64,000 nt of DNA from Pseudoscleropodium purum (Eukaryota > Streptophyta > Bryopsida > Hypnales > Brachytheciaceae), in contig OZ017796.1 in assembly GCA_963969395.1 (NCBI GenBank), positions 932,501 through 996,500 of the forward strand, read 5' to 3'. Position numbers and translations under genes: made by a program. Positions 25,401-37,796 of the stretch are shown piece after piece; the first letter of the stretch is position 1; each line of letters begins with the position of its first letter. The notes beneath the pieces were generated by a model. That model was given only the letters and a program-made list of their open reading frames with translations. It was not told the origin of the DNA and made no database searches.

Positions 25401-28021
25401 AATACTTGATCATGGTACGCAAGAAAGTGAAGGAGGCGAAGGTAGATTCCGAATTGATCTTTGCATATGCTAAGCTTAACCGGTTGGATGACATTGAGGA
25501 GTTCATTGTCACTCCCAATCTTGCAAACTTGCAAACTGTTGGAGACCGTCTGTTTGATGAAGAGTTGTACGAAGCCGCCAAAATCATCTTCACGCACATT
25601 TCCAACTGGGCCAGACTAGCCAGCACTCTTGTCAAGCTTCTCCAGTTCCAAGCAGCCGTGGATGCAGCTAGGAAGGCCAATAGCGCGCGCACTTGGAAGG
25701 AAGTCTGCTTTGCTTGTGTTGATGCTGAGGAATTTCGCCTGGCCCAGATTTGTGGTCTCAATGTCATTGTCCAGGTATGAATTGTCTTCGGATCCTGCAG
25801 TATGCAATTAGCTTCTTGGAGTTTGATTTAAGAATGGATTGTTTGATTATTGGATTTAGTGAATTTTGTTACCTGCAAGCTATCGGTGAATGGGAGTATA
25901 CTGAGTTTTAACAAACGTTGTACAAAGGTGACAGATTGCTCTTTCTGATAAGGTAATGGTGCAAGATGTGCAGTGATAGTAGTTTTCTGGGAAAGCCCTA
26001 AATAGTCGAATCCTGTGCAGGTTGACGATTTGGAAGAGGTCAGTGAGTATTACCAGAACAGGGGTCGTTTTGATGAGCTCATCTCACTCATGGAAAGTGG
26101 GCTCGGTTTGGAGCGTGCTCATATGGGTATCTTCACAGAACTTGGCACTTTATACGCCAAATACCGTCCGGAGAAGCTTATGGAGCATCTCAAGCTTTTC
26201 GCCACTCGCATCAACATTCCAAAACTTATCCGTGTTTGCGATGAGCAACAGCACTGGAAGGAACTGACATACTTATATATTCAGTATGATGAGTTCGATA
26301 ATGCTGCTGCAACCATGATGAGCCATTCTCCAGAAGCTTGGGAGCATATGCAGTTCAAGGATGTGGCTGTCAAGGTTGCTAATGTGGAACTGTACTATAA
26401 GGCCGCACATTTCTATTTGCAAGAGCATCCCGAGCTCATCAATGATCTGCTTAACGTCCTGGCTAATCGTGTCGATCATACAAGGGTGGTGGATATCATG
26501 CGGAAGGTAAGTATTCTTCGTGAGAATTGTCAGTCAAGTGTTGTATTTTCCACGTGGGGGGTTTCCCTTGTTGCCAGGATTAGCTGGACTCTGAGATTCT
26601 TGGGGTCGGTTTAGTTGTGGTAGATTATAGATCCGTTTCTTACACGTACATCTGCGTAACATTTGCAGGCTGGACAATTACCGCTTGTGAAGCCATATAT
26701 GGTATCAGTCCAGAGTGCCAACAATGCTGCTGTGAACGAGGCTCTCAATAACCTTTACATTGAAGATGAAGATTATGACCGGCTCAGGGAGTCCATTGAT
26801 ATGTATGATAACTTTGACCAGATTTCAATGGCACAGCGGGTAATCACTTCACCCTATCTTCAAGCTTCATGATCATGTGATAACATGTATTATAATGCTC
26901 ATCAATCTGGAGGATTAGCTGTAACTTTGGAGTCGTTAGTTTTATCGGGAGTGCTTTTGATGTTCGGTTCTAAATACATGCTGAATACACTGGTTCTCAT
27001 GTTCTCATGTTCTCATCAGATTGAAAAGCACGAGCTTCTGGAAATGCGACGGGTTGCAGCTTACATCTACAAAAGGGCTGGGAGATGGAAACAATCTGTT
27101 GCTCTTTCTAAGAAAGACAACTTGTACAAGGATGCTATGGAGACTGCCTCACAGTCAGGCGATCGCGACCTTGCCGAGGAGTTGCTTACCTTCTTTGTGG
27201 ACAAGGTGATTGAGGATTATCTTTTGTATTATCACGTATCCAGATTTTAAATGTATCTGTAATTAATTTCCTGCCTTATACTGCGTCTTTTTTACCTTCA
27301 GTGTTCATGAGTGGGTAACTCCTACTGATATTTATGTATTGGAATCTGTTTATTTGATACAGGGCAAGAAAGAATGCTTTGCTTCATGCTTGTACACCTG
27401 CTATGATCTCATTCGTGCCGATGTTGCCGTTGAGCTGGCCTGGATGCATGGCATAATGGATTTTGCCGTTCCCTACCTGCTGCAGGTATATAGTATGGGC
27501 GTCTTTCTTGACTTTTCACAGTCGTTTTTGCCTGTTGATCGAGAACTCTCCTTGTCGGTCTTGCGCTCTTTTGAACTCTAGTTACAATGAATGCCGCTCG
27601 GGAGATGTAATGCTACGTAATGTCATGTGCTGCAGTTCTTGCGCGAGTATACAACGAAGGTTGATGAGCTTATCAAGGACAAAATTGAAGCAACTGAAGA
27701 AAAGAGATCCAAGGAGTCTGACGAAAAGGAAGTTGTCGCTCAACAGGTAAAGTCCCCAGAATTTGGGCACTGATATGTTTTTGATGTGTCACAAGATGCT
27801 TATAATACTGGTGCAGTAGTACCCCCAAAGCCCGCATGATCGTTCCTGTAAACCTTCGCTGATGATAATTCTTGATACCCTCTTTGCAGAATATGTATGC
27901 TCAGCTTTTGCCGTTGGCTTTACCTGCCCCACCTGTTGCTGGTATGAGTGGGATGCCCGGCATGGGCGCAGGAATGCCATATGGAGGAGGTTACGGCATG
28001 CCTGCTATGAGTTCATTTTAA
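16417..28021 (+). CDS. CHC: Clathrin heavy chain
   Basis: Twenty-nine exons join in frame to 5,088 nt (1,695 aa): 16417-16461, 16774-16978, 17987-18075, 18201-18279, 18442-18569, 19059-19157, 19458-19566, 19833-19912, 20185-20412, 20509-20574, 20808-20924, 21118-21315, 21651-21767, 21939-21998, 22114-22200, 22317-22400, 22666-22863, 23024-23128, 23311-23423, 23590-23842, 23962-24098, 24311-24589, 24772-25774, 26021-26506, 26669-26839, 27020-27205, 27363-27485, 27636-27746, 27890-28021. All introns are GT-AG. The product is the triskelion leg that coats vesicles at the plasma membrane and trans-Golgi. The N-terminal beta-propeller ([27 protein letters not shown]), linker, seven alpha-helical CHC repeats and the light-chain/trimerisation region are present. 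The C-terminal tail is Gly/Met/Pro-rich and ends MPAMSSF. Length and order match plant clathrin throughout. Two large late exons (1,003 and 486 nt) contrast with the short earlier ones. Confidence 0.97.
19291..19400 (+). pseudogene. Decayed duplicate of clathrin exon 7
   Basis: This 110-bp block follows a good acceptor (gtgacccag) and reads VAGNENPSL in the incoming frame, then, after a shift of one base, [12 protein letters not shown]. It therefore duplicates the functional exon 7 at 19458-19566 (109 bp; [10 protein letters not shown] then [11 protein letters not shown]). It has one extra base, apparently in a T run near 19315-19320, and its donor reads GC where exon 7 has GT. Using it would break the clathrin frame. 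Just upstream, atcttttaaggt (about 19260) also copies the end of exon 6. Confidence 0.85.
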
Positions 28022-28740
28022 AAATCTTCTTAAATGAGCTTGGTATATACGCTTGTCAAACTGAGATCTCGAGACATATTAAACATGGTTGGTGTGAACA
28101 AGTGAGCAAACTATCGCGGTTCAAGACCTCCAACTTTCAACAATTCGAGAACGGCTCTTTGTTCCCTGGTTGCATCAAACTGGAAATTGAATTCTAGTGA
28201 GGAGTGTAGTGGCAGCGCTGCTTTGAGTTGTAGGAAGGGGTAGCTGTGTAGTGATGCTCAGGGAAGGCCGTATGTCAATGTCACACAATGTGTACTGAGG
28301 GTGGTACCGGGGGCTTCTGTTGTCCGGACGTTCCATGTCCTGCTCTTGCGCCTGGGTGGCTACTTCGGCTTTGTAGGTTTAGAGAGATGTGGCAAGCAAC
28401 ACCTCATGTAGAGAAAGCCACCTCATGTAGCAGTATCTGCGTTTTGATCGATCTAAATTGTCCTGGCTTGTTTCTTTTGTTGAGCTTCTGTGAACCTCAC
28501 TGTTGAGCCTCTTTGTTCAACGGGCTTGCTAGTCAGGCATGCATCGGTTATGTGGAATTGGTTTGTAGGTTCCATTTCTTGCATCATGTCACATTCATCG
28601 TCCCTGAAACTGCCTGATGCTAAATCACATCATTTCATCCGTTTTTTTGTGTTTGACTTAGTTGACTTCGAACGGAAGGGGAGGAGACTTCGCATCAGTA
28701 GTGCTACAGGGAGAGGACGACGTCTCTAGAATTTACAGGG
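28022..28740 (+). other. Clathrin 3' untranslated region and flank
   Basis: GC content stays gene-like to about 28740 and then drops. The region probably holds the 3' UTR. A short direct repeat acctcatgtag occurs twice at about 28402 and 28421. No further gene is supported. Confidence 0.45.
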
Positions 28741-30178
28741 AATATCCGAACTGCGCTTCTTAAACCCAAGCTGCAATAAGTGGCCATGTTTCTGAAAACG
28801 TGACGTCCTGTCCTTGCTCGGCATCTTTTTTGTTTGCGAATCATGAACAAACGACCCCAATGGCAACATTATACAATGAACTTTCCTTACAGAATTCTGA
28901 AATCACAAAATCACAGATGCCTCATAACATGTATTTGAGGATGAAAACTCCAAGAACATATAAAGAAGGCTAAAGAAGTTCAGTATTTGCTTGAAGATAA
29001 TGTCTCTCCTTTGGAAGGGTAAATCTATTACATTACCTAATTGAAGGAGGTAATTGATCCTAAAACAAAGTTACACAATATTGGATTCTTCAATGAATCA
29101 ACCAACATTACAAATTAGGGCTGCTTTTAAAACTCTTCAATTCAACTTCAAAAATTCATAACTATTTTGAAGAGATCAAAAAACATAAAGAAAAGTGGGA
29201 TAGATCTAACTTTCATTTAGGTCTCATCATTTTAGGACTAAACATAAACATGAAATTTCACTCATAGACACTAGTGCTAATTAAAATATTAGACTATTAT
29301 TCAACTCCACTTGTAATATATATGCATTTTTTTTGTAAGTTTAATTTCAAGGAGGTTGCAAGATTGAACATGGTATTTGTGGAAAAATTCAAATCAATGC
29401 CTTGAATAAAGTTAATATACTAATCAATATTGACTTACAAAGTCATGACTACCTTAGGACCTCTATTGTTATCCTTTTTCAATAAAATATATGCACCAAA
29501 TGGTGACACTCCAAAGATTTATTGTACATACAATGATGTGATTTCTTAAATACTTCAAATCAAAGTGAAAATTGATGCCCCCACAAGCCAATATTTCAAT
29601 AGAATACAATAGGATTCTAACTTTACTAGTAGCTAACATCAATCAATGTGAATGCAATTAAAGAAGATTTTCAAGTGGAGCATTAAAATGCATGTTGCAA
29701 TTGGTTGTATCTATGCTATCCACCATATACAACACTAACTATCCCCAGTCTCAAGATTTGCAACAAATGAATATGCACATTGCAATTTCAAATGCTATAC
29801 CATATTTTTGAAAAGATTACAAGTGGAATGCTTGACATACAGTGTTTTGGGGGTCTTATCTTACCTTATAAATAATAAGATTTTCACTATCAAACCCCAT
29901 CAAAGATTACTTGACATCATAAGAGACTCAAAATAAATGAACTATATAATCTAGCTTGCTCTACTTCACTTCATACAAAATCATAGCCAAATGTGTTCAA
30001 AGCTCGTCAATATCTGAACTCATGCCCCACCATTCAAGTGAAAGGTATAAAGCCTTTGTTTCTACAATCATTTCTAAGTTTGATCATCCTTGCAATATTG
30101 CAACCATCCATTCATATATCCAAATTCTTTCACCAATTTGTCCATCATTGTATACTTTGAAACTAAATGTGCAACACA
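28741..30178. other. AT-rich intergenic DNA, nothing recognised
   Basis: No gene or clear repeat found before the second CACTA element. Confidence 0.5.
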
Positions 30179-30417
30179 CACTATAAGAAACTAAAGTTTA
30201 TTGATGTCAAAAGGAGTGGATTTTAGGTGACATTGAAAAAAAAAAACTCATGATTTTATGTCAGCAATGATGTTCAATATAACATCAATGAACATCATTG
30301 TTGACATAAAAACATGGGTTTGTTTTTTTGATGTCACCTTGAATGTCCCCTAAAATTCATTCCTTTTGATGTCAATCCATCATCTAAAACAAGGTTTTCT
30401 TATAGTAACACAATATT
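30179..30417. mobile_element. Non-autonomous CACTA-type element, copy 2
   Basis: The left end CACTATAAGAAA (30179-30190) pairs with the right end TTTTCTTATAGTA (to 30417); the terminal base differs from the expected G. The 3-bp duplication ACA flanks it (30176-30178 and 30418-30420). Almost the whole 239 bp folds into a hairpin, with the centre at aacatcaatgaacatcattg. It is a short relative of the element at 6515-7014. Confidence 0.75.
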
Positions 30418-30796
30418 TAACAAATTCACCCATGAAAAAACACCAACTCTCTATTGAAGAGTTTTTTGCACATTTTGCCCACGGTCAACCTTAATGGGCT
30501 TCTACACTAGTACCTCATCAATTTCGGCACCCTCTGCCGAATATATAATAAAATTTGACTTTTTAATTTCAGGAGAAAGAAACTAATTACTGCAATTTTC
30601 ATCATCCTAGATATTGAATTAATAAAAAAATTGGCATGTAGCTTCAATAAGCAATTTATTGACAAGATTGATGTGTTTAAAGACAAGATCTTTATACAAA
30701 TTGTGTGATAAGAGGTAAAACAACCCATGTGGGATATGTAAATAGTTAGGATTAGTAGGAGCTCAACCACTCATAGTGAAGTCAAACATAAGAAAT
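30418..30796. other. AT-rich spacer, nothing recognised
   Basis: Short AT-rich interval between the CACTA element and the foldback repeat, without features I can support. Confidence 0.45.
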
Positions 30797-31165
30797 GTGT
30801 TCAATGTAGAATTTCAAACCTCATTTAGGCATAATAGAACAACTTTTAAAAAATAAATTTGAACTAAGTTATTGTGAAAAATGAAGTTAGCTTTCATCTC
30901 CTTAAATCCTTTTGAGATTTTGATCCTCCAATTGAAAGTTATGGACAAATTTAAAAGAGGAGTTGGAAGAAATATTTTCTTTGACATTTTCAAACATCCC
31001 CTTTGAATTTTGTCTATAACTTTTGTTTGGAGGCTTATAATTACAAAAGGATCTTTAAAAATGAAAGTTAGATTTAATCCTCAACTTTATTTGGTTCAAA
31101 GTATTTTTGAAAAATGTTATTTACTATGCAAAAATGAGATTTAAAAGTCTACTTTGAACACAAAT
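30797..31165. repeat. Foldback repeat, family member B
   Basis: The left arm starts with gtgttcaatgtagaatttca and the right arm ends with the inverted relative of gtgttcaaagtagactttta. The arms are about 140 bp long and degenerate around a centre near 30980. The edges resemble the repeat at 10330-10665. Confidence 0.6.
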
Positions 31166-32505
31166 ACTATTTTTTGACAATGAAAGATCAAGCTATCATC
31201 TTCGAATTACCCCATATCCTTTGAGGGTTCATGAGAGAGAATAAATTTCATTATAAAAACAACCTCTCCATCTTCAACTCCCTTCTACATTTAGTGATGA
31301 AATTCTTTGATGTTACCATCAACAAATCTCTTGATGATTGATGATTCATTGTGCACATGATTGTTGATCATTGGACTCTCCTTTGTACCGTCTTATTAAC
31401 ATTGGTTATTTTCTTTTTTAAAACAACCTAATCACTTAATTCTTTATGTTTTGGGCAAGATTATTAAACCGTAGATAGTCAAATAACTCCATTGATTTCG
31501 GCAATTAGCATTGTAAATTTTCAACATATTTGGCAATTAGCATTATAATTTTTTGAAATTACGATATCTCCTAAAACAATTAATTTTTGCTGAAATTGAA
31601 GAGGTACTATAGTAGTTCTTGTTTCCAATGGAAATATGCTCTTACCACATAGTAGCCGCATATTATGCAAACTCTAGGAACAATCATGGAGTTTGGAATG
31701 CCACAATAGGAATGAATGTATTTTAATTGGATTACATATAAAAGTAAATTGTATCTGAAATTTGGATGAGAAAATGGAATTTTCTTGAATATCAAGGAAA
31801 ATCCAATACTCTTTGGATGAATGATTGGACGATTATAAGAATGGATGAAGTTTTTAATGAAAATTCATTAAAGTGTTTTCAAAAATGCCATTTTCTGCAC
31901 ATCTACTTGAAGATAAGTTGGACAAAGTAAAGAGCCATGGTTTGCAAAGGATTTGTAGAGCTCATTTTTGTTTTGTCAAGCTACTTCAAAGACTTTCAAC
32001 TGTATGGGGCTTCATCAATAAACAAGGTAATTATTCCCCTTAGCTAAATGTTCCACTAACATTTAGCATATTCTCTAAATCAGTGATAAGCAATTAGACA
32101 AGATGGACAAATTCCAAATCTCATCAAGTTGAATCTACCTATTTGAAGTACACAAGAGCAAGATAGAGCACCAATAGTCCAATAGGTTGATGATGAAATC
32201 CAAAGGTTAAAAGAAGATAAGGAAATAGCCATACTAGTCTTGTAAACCTTAAGTCAAGGTCATTGTGCATGAAAACTTACCAAGAGCAAGACCTCTTTTG
32301 CTTTGGACCAATCAAGAAATGCCTACATGAAAAAAACCAAGTGCAAAACAAAACTAGAAACTTAAAAGCCCAAGAAAAATAATCCAACAATCATTGATGT
32401 TGCACAACGTGGTAGCTGTATACAATATTACTAGAATGGAGCGACTAAATGCGTAACCACCTCATGAGAACAACAAAGGCAAAAAGCTTAAAATGGAAAA
32501 TTAAA
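31166..32505. other. AT-rich intergenic DNA, nothing recognised
   Basis: About 1.3 kb with no supportable gene up to the target site of the copia element. Confidence 0.5.
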
Positions 32506-32510
32506 ATACT

Positions 32511-32763
32511 TGTTAAAGATTGTGTACATATTAGTGTAGACGATGTAGATTCAGCGTTAGGAGTAGCATTAGACACTTAGTTAGTGTTAGAGTCCATGGG
32601 TATTGCTTGTAGTCAAAGGCAGCCCATTATGTTTAGTTATCCCATGTGGTTTGTGGATAACTAGGAAAGGCTTCTAGCTTAAGTTGAGCCCACTTATGTG
32701 GCTTTGTATCTTCTACCATCTAAGTAAAGCCTTTCTTCCATACAATACTTCATAATCTCAATA
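32511..32763 (+). repeat. 5' LTR of the copia element
   Basis: Begins tgttaaagattgtgtacata and ends cataatctcaata. It is followed by ggttataggccc, only a weak match to the usual initiator-Met tRNA primer site. It contains stop-rich AT DNA and no ORF. Confidence 0.95.
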
Positions 32764-33659
32764 GGTTATAGGCCCACGCACTTGGAATTGCGCTTGAGGG
32801 GGAAGTTCATATCATATGGAAGAGATCTTGGAGCTTGGTGGAGCAATCAGCGTTTGGTCTCTCTTTCACCTACAAACCATATGGTGTGAGTTATTTTGGA
32901 CTTTTGTTGGTTGGTTTGTGAGGTTTGGAGTGCATTTTGGGTGAGAGATTGCTTATGGTAGTGATCGCACTTTGTGAGGGCTAATTGCATGCTCCTAGTT
33001 TGAGTTTGTGCTTAGAAGAGTACATTGAGAGCCCATTGAGGGCTGATTGTGCACTTGGGTGCATTGTTGATTGTGATTGTGCCAATTGTAATCTAGTGAG
33101 AGTCTTTTTGTGAGGCTTGGAAGCAGCTTTGGGTTACTTGAGGTATTTGCCATCCATTGACGGCTGATTAGTGCCCTTGTGAGTGAGTGAGGCAAAGTAG
33201 TGGAATTTACCATCCATTGAGGGCTGATTGGAGCCATTGAGAGGCAATTAGGTTGCTTTGGAGTTTTGGTGATCCAATTAGGGTTGTTGGAGGCCATTGT
33301 TACCCTTGAGGTGCTGATTGTGAATAGTAGCCTCCATTTAGGGCTGATTGGAAGTCTTGAGCTCCTTGGAGTGTGGAGTACCCTATTTGTAAGGAGCATT
33401 GTAAGTGTGCTTGCTGATTTGAGGTAGCACTAGCCCATGACATCCATGTCTTTGATTTGAGCTTCATTAGAATCTGAATTGGTGTGGAGAGAAGTGTTTG
33501 GTCGTTCTTGGGTTAGTAGGACTTTAGGAGGTCCTTATGAGGGCTGATTGATGCCATTTTAGCCCCATTGGCTGCCAAGGGATTATTTGGAGGCTGAATT
33601 GAGTTTGTGAACTCCAAGAAACACTTTGGAGGCTGCCAATAAGTGGGAGGTTCTTTACC
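32764..33659 (+). repeat. Copia leader with a recurring gggctgattg motif
   Basis: The untranslated leader repeats a motif close to ccattgagggctgattg. Instances are near 33038, 33159, 33219, 33309, 33339 and 33538, with a weaker gagggctaattg near 32976. Spacing is irregular (30-200 bp). No reading frame crosses the region on the element's strand. Confidence 0.75.
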
Positions 33660-36600
33660 ATGGCATCCAGTGGAGGAGATGGCATATGCATCATTGACAA
33701 GTTTGATGGGGAGAACTTTGGCATGTAGAAGTTCAAGATGGAGATGATCCTTGCGGAGAAGGACTTGTGGGACGTGGTGGATGGGAGTGAGGAGCCTCCA
33801 AGTAAAGATGCGGATCCACAGACCAAGAAGGCATGGGAGAGGAAGGAGAAGAAGGCCTTTGCTCTCATTGCCATCAACCTTGTGGATCGCCAAATTGCAC
33901 ACATTCGCCATTGCAAGGGACCAGCCCAAGCATGGACCACGCTTTGCAACATCCATGAAATCAAAAGCCTCTCCAACATCCTTTTTCTTCGGCGCAAGTT
34001 CTTCACTAGCAAGATGCAAGAGGAGGACGATTTGTTGGATCACGTCAACAAGGTCAAGGCTCTTGGGGATGAGTTGGCTTGTTTGGAGGCACCCGTGACG
34101 GAGGGAGATGTGGTGATTACCTTGTTGGCAAGCTTGTCACCGTCTTATGAGTTCCTCATCATCGCATTGGAGACGAGGCCCACCAAGGAGCTGACCATGG
34201 AGTTTGTGACTGCATGCTTGATGCATGAGGTGACCAAGCGCAAGGAGAATGAGGCCCAAGGAGAAGGATCAACGCTTGTCTCAAGACATGGCAAAGGAGG
34301 CAACACCAAGGTGTTTAAGGAGACAAGGACGTGCTTCAAGTGTGGCAAACCAGGCCACCTTGCTAGGCATTGCAAGAGTAGCCAAGGCAAAGATAAGGAG
34401 AGTGCACACCAAGCTTCCAAAGAGGAGGAAGCGGAGGATTTTGCCTTTGCAGCCCATAGAGGAGGGGAGAAGGCCAACATGTTCACTTGGATTGTGGACT
34501 CGGGGGCCACGCAACATATGACCAGCCATCAAGATGCCTTCCACACGTATCAGCCCATTTCGGGGAAGAAGATTTATTTGGGAGACAATGGCATGGTAGA
34601 GGCTCTTGGCATGGGGGAGATCCTTATGGAGGTGCAAGTGAAGGGGTAGACCATGAGGATCCAAATCCAAGAGGTGTTCCATATCCCCAAGTTGCATGCT
34701 AACTTGCTTTCGGTGAGCAAATTGTCTTTGGGAGGTTTGAAAGTGCATTTCAACATGGTGGGGTGTGTTGTGAGGGCACCAAGTGAAGTTTTGATTGCAT
34801 CAACCTCTCATGAGGGCAACTTGTACCACCTCCATTTCACCAAGGTGAATGGCACTTCCATGGCTTGTATTGCCTAAGGATCAGCCCATGAAGACCTTGT
34901 GGAGCTTTGGCATAGGAGGCTTGGGCACTTGAATGTAAAGAGCATGAAGAGCCTCCAACACATGGTGAAAGGCCTGAACCTCTCTTCTTGCAAGCATGAT
35001 TGGAGTTCTATGGTGTGCAAGGGGTGCATTGAGGGCAAACAAGCGAGGCAGCCCTTCCCCAAGGATGGGGCAACGCGCGCCACCAAGCCATTGCAACTTG
35101 TGCATTCGGATGTGTGCGAGCCAATGAAGACCACGTCCATAGGAGGAACAAGGTATTTTGTGACCTTCATTGATGATTTCTCTCGCAAGATTTGGGTGTA
35201 TATGTTGAAGTACAAGAGTGAAGTGTTTGGGCGTTTCAAGACTTGGAAGGCCCAATTGGATTGCAAGGTGAAGGTGCTGCGGTCCGATAATGGAGGAGAA
35301 TATGTATCCAAGGCCTTTGAGGCATACTTGAAGGCCTATGGCATTAAGCACCATACTTCCGCACCTTACACTCCTTAGCAAAACGGCGTAGCGGAGCGTG
35401 CGAATCGTACCATTGTGGAGATGGCAAGGGCCATGATTTATGGTCAAAGTCTGAAGCTTGAGCTTTGGGGGGAGGCGGTGTCCAATGCGGTTTATACGAG
35501 GAACCGGTGCCCCACCCAAGCGTTGACAAATAAGACATCGCAAGAAGCTTGGAGTGGGACCAAGCCCCACGTGTCTCACATGCGCACCTTTGGGTGTATT
35601 GCCTATGCATTGGTCCCAAGTGCGAAGAGGACCAAGTTGGATCCCAAGGGCATCAAGTGCCTTTTCCTTGGTTATTGTGAGGGAACCGAGGCTTATAGGC
35701 TGATGAATGTGGAGACCAAGGCCATCATCAAAAGCCGAAATGTGACCTTCTTGGAGGATGGAGGAGTTGATCCCACACTCTTGGAGATGAGCCCAAGTGG
35801 GAGAAGTGGAGGACCAGCCCAAAAGGTGGGCACAACTCCAAGAGTGCACATAGAAGATGAAGATGAGGGTGAAGAGCAAGGAGCGGAAGATGACGACTTT
35901 GTGGAGCCCAAGAAGAAGGTGGCCTCACCCCAAGTGAAGAGATCAACGACGCCTTCTCTAATCACTTCACCAAGGGAGAAAGAGCATGACCAGCCCTTGG
36001 AGGAGCAAGATCAACCTATGGAGGAGCAAAATTAGTACACGGAGGAGCCCCGTTATCCAACAAGGATCCGCAAGCCCCTTAGAGATTGGTGGATGAATCA
36101 CATTCTTCTCCAACAATAAGAAGAACAAGCCAATGTGGCTTTCCTTGGAGATCCATCCACGCTTGGAGAGGTGTTGCATTACGAAGATGCAAGCAAGTGG
36201 AAGGTGGCCATGCAAGAGGAGTACAAGGCCCTCATTGATAAAGGGACATGGGAACTTGCAGCCTTCCCTTCCAAGAGATCAAGTGTGAGTTGTAAGTGGG
36301 TTTTCTCCACCAAAAGAGATGCTTTGGGTCAGATTGTGAGGTACAAGGCAAGGTTGGTTGCTAGAGGTTTTTCCCAAGTGGAAGGGGAGGACTTCAATGA
36401 GATCTTTGCCCCCGTTGCCAAGTTTAGCACCATTCGGTGCATTGTGACTCTTGGGGCAGCCATGGACTTGGAGATGCACCAAATGGATGTAAAGACGACT
36501 TTTCTCAAGCCCAAGTTGGAGGAGGTCATCTACATGGATCAGCCCCAAGGCTTTGTGCAAGAAGGCCAAGAGCATCTCAAGTGTAAGTTGAAGAAGGCAC

Positions 36601-37796
36601 TCTCCGGGTTGAAGCAATCGGGGAGAGCATGGTATTGAGATATTGATGGCATGTTTGTGAGGAAGGGGTTCAAAAGAGGCCACGTTGATCACTCTTTGTA
36701 CACCTTGCAAAGTCGTGAGCATTTGGTGATTGTGATCCTCTATGTGGATGATCTGATCCTCCTTGCAAGTAGCATGCCCAAGATGCTTGAAGTGAAGGCG
36801 ATGCTCAAGAAGGAGTACGAGATGACCGATCTTGGAGAGTTGAAGTATTGCCTTGGAGTGGAGTTCAAGAGGGATAGGGCTGCCCGTACTATCACGATGA
36901 GCCAACGCAAGTACCTTAAAGAGATTCTCAAGCGGTTCAATATGGACGAGTGCAAAGCCATAGGTACACCACTCGACACGCATGTAAAGTTGCCCAAGTT
37001 CACCGATGAAGAATTCGAGGAGGTGAGGGCTGAAATGCAAGGTGTGCCTTACAAGGCAGCAGTGGATTGTTTGATGTATGCCATGGTGGCCACGAGGCCT
37101 GATTTGACATTTCCAATGAGTGTTGTAAGCCAACGCATGTCCAAGTATGGCCCAAATCATTGGGCAACGGTAAAGAGGGTGATGAGATACCTTCAAGGCA
37201 CACTTGGCTTGGAGTTGCAACTTGAAGGTGCCCAAATGCCTTTGCACGGGTTTTGCGATGCGGATTGGGCGGGTGATGAGGCGGATAGGAGATCCACCAC
37301 CAGTTACGTGTTTATACTTGGGAGGGGTGCCATTTCATGGAATTCCAAGAGGCAATCCACCATAGCTCTTTCTACAATGGAGACCGAGTACATGGCCATG
37401 AGCCAAGCCACAAAGGAGGCCATTTGGCTAAGGCAACTCTTCGCTGATGTTGGACTTGCGCAAGAGGGGAGCACACCCATCTGGTGTGACAACCAAGGGG
37501 CCATTGCTTTGGCCAAGAATCCCACCCATCACTCTCGGACGAAGCACATTGATGTGCGCCACCATTTCATTCGTGAACGAGTGGAGGATGAAGTGATTGA
37601 GCTCAAGTATGTGCCTACCCAAGCTATGGTTGCTAATGTGTTGACCAAGGCCTTTGGGAAGCCACAACACCAAAGCTTCATTGAGAAGATGGGGCTTCGA
37701 GCCTTTGCCCACTCTCAAAGTGGGAGTGTTAAAGATTGTGTATATATTAGTGTAGACGATGTAGATTCAACGTTAGGAGTAGCATTAGACACTTAG
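33660..37796 (+). pseudogene. Copia gag-pol polyprotein, interrupted by seven stop codons
   Basis: A single frame runs from ATG 33660 to TAG 37794-37796 with no frameshift. It is broken by stops at 33726 (TAG), 34647 (TAG), 34875 (TAA), 35376 (TAG), 36033 (TAG), 36117 (TAA) and 36636 (TGA). Domains in order are a UBN2-type gag, the CCHC knuckle CFKCGKPGHLARHC (34332), the protease motif DSGA (34497), a GAG-pre-integrase HRRLGHLN region, the integrase core with DDFSRKIWVY and RSDNGGEY, the reverse transcriptase with YVDD (36741), and RNase H with CDADWAGD and TETEYMA. The stops make this copy unable to encode its own enzymes. The C-terminal codons run into the 3' LTR. Confidence 0.95.

Noticed and set aside
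24959..25597. 212-codon minus-strand frame in clathrin exon 23
   Set aside because: Shadow of the clathrin coding strand.
32764..32785. Initiator-Met tRNA primer binding site after the 5' LTR
   Set aside because: Only a partial match (ggttataggccc); the primer tRNA cannot be named from this.
34881..35879. Long minus-strand open frame of 332 codons inside the copia element
   Set aside because: It is the antisense of the integrase region; the plus-strand frame carries the recognisable domains.
36279..37247. Long minus-strand open frame of 322 codons
   Set aside because: Antisense of the reverse transcriptase/RNase H region, not a separate gene.
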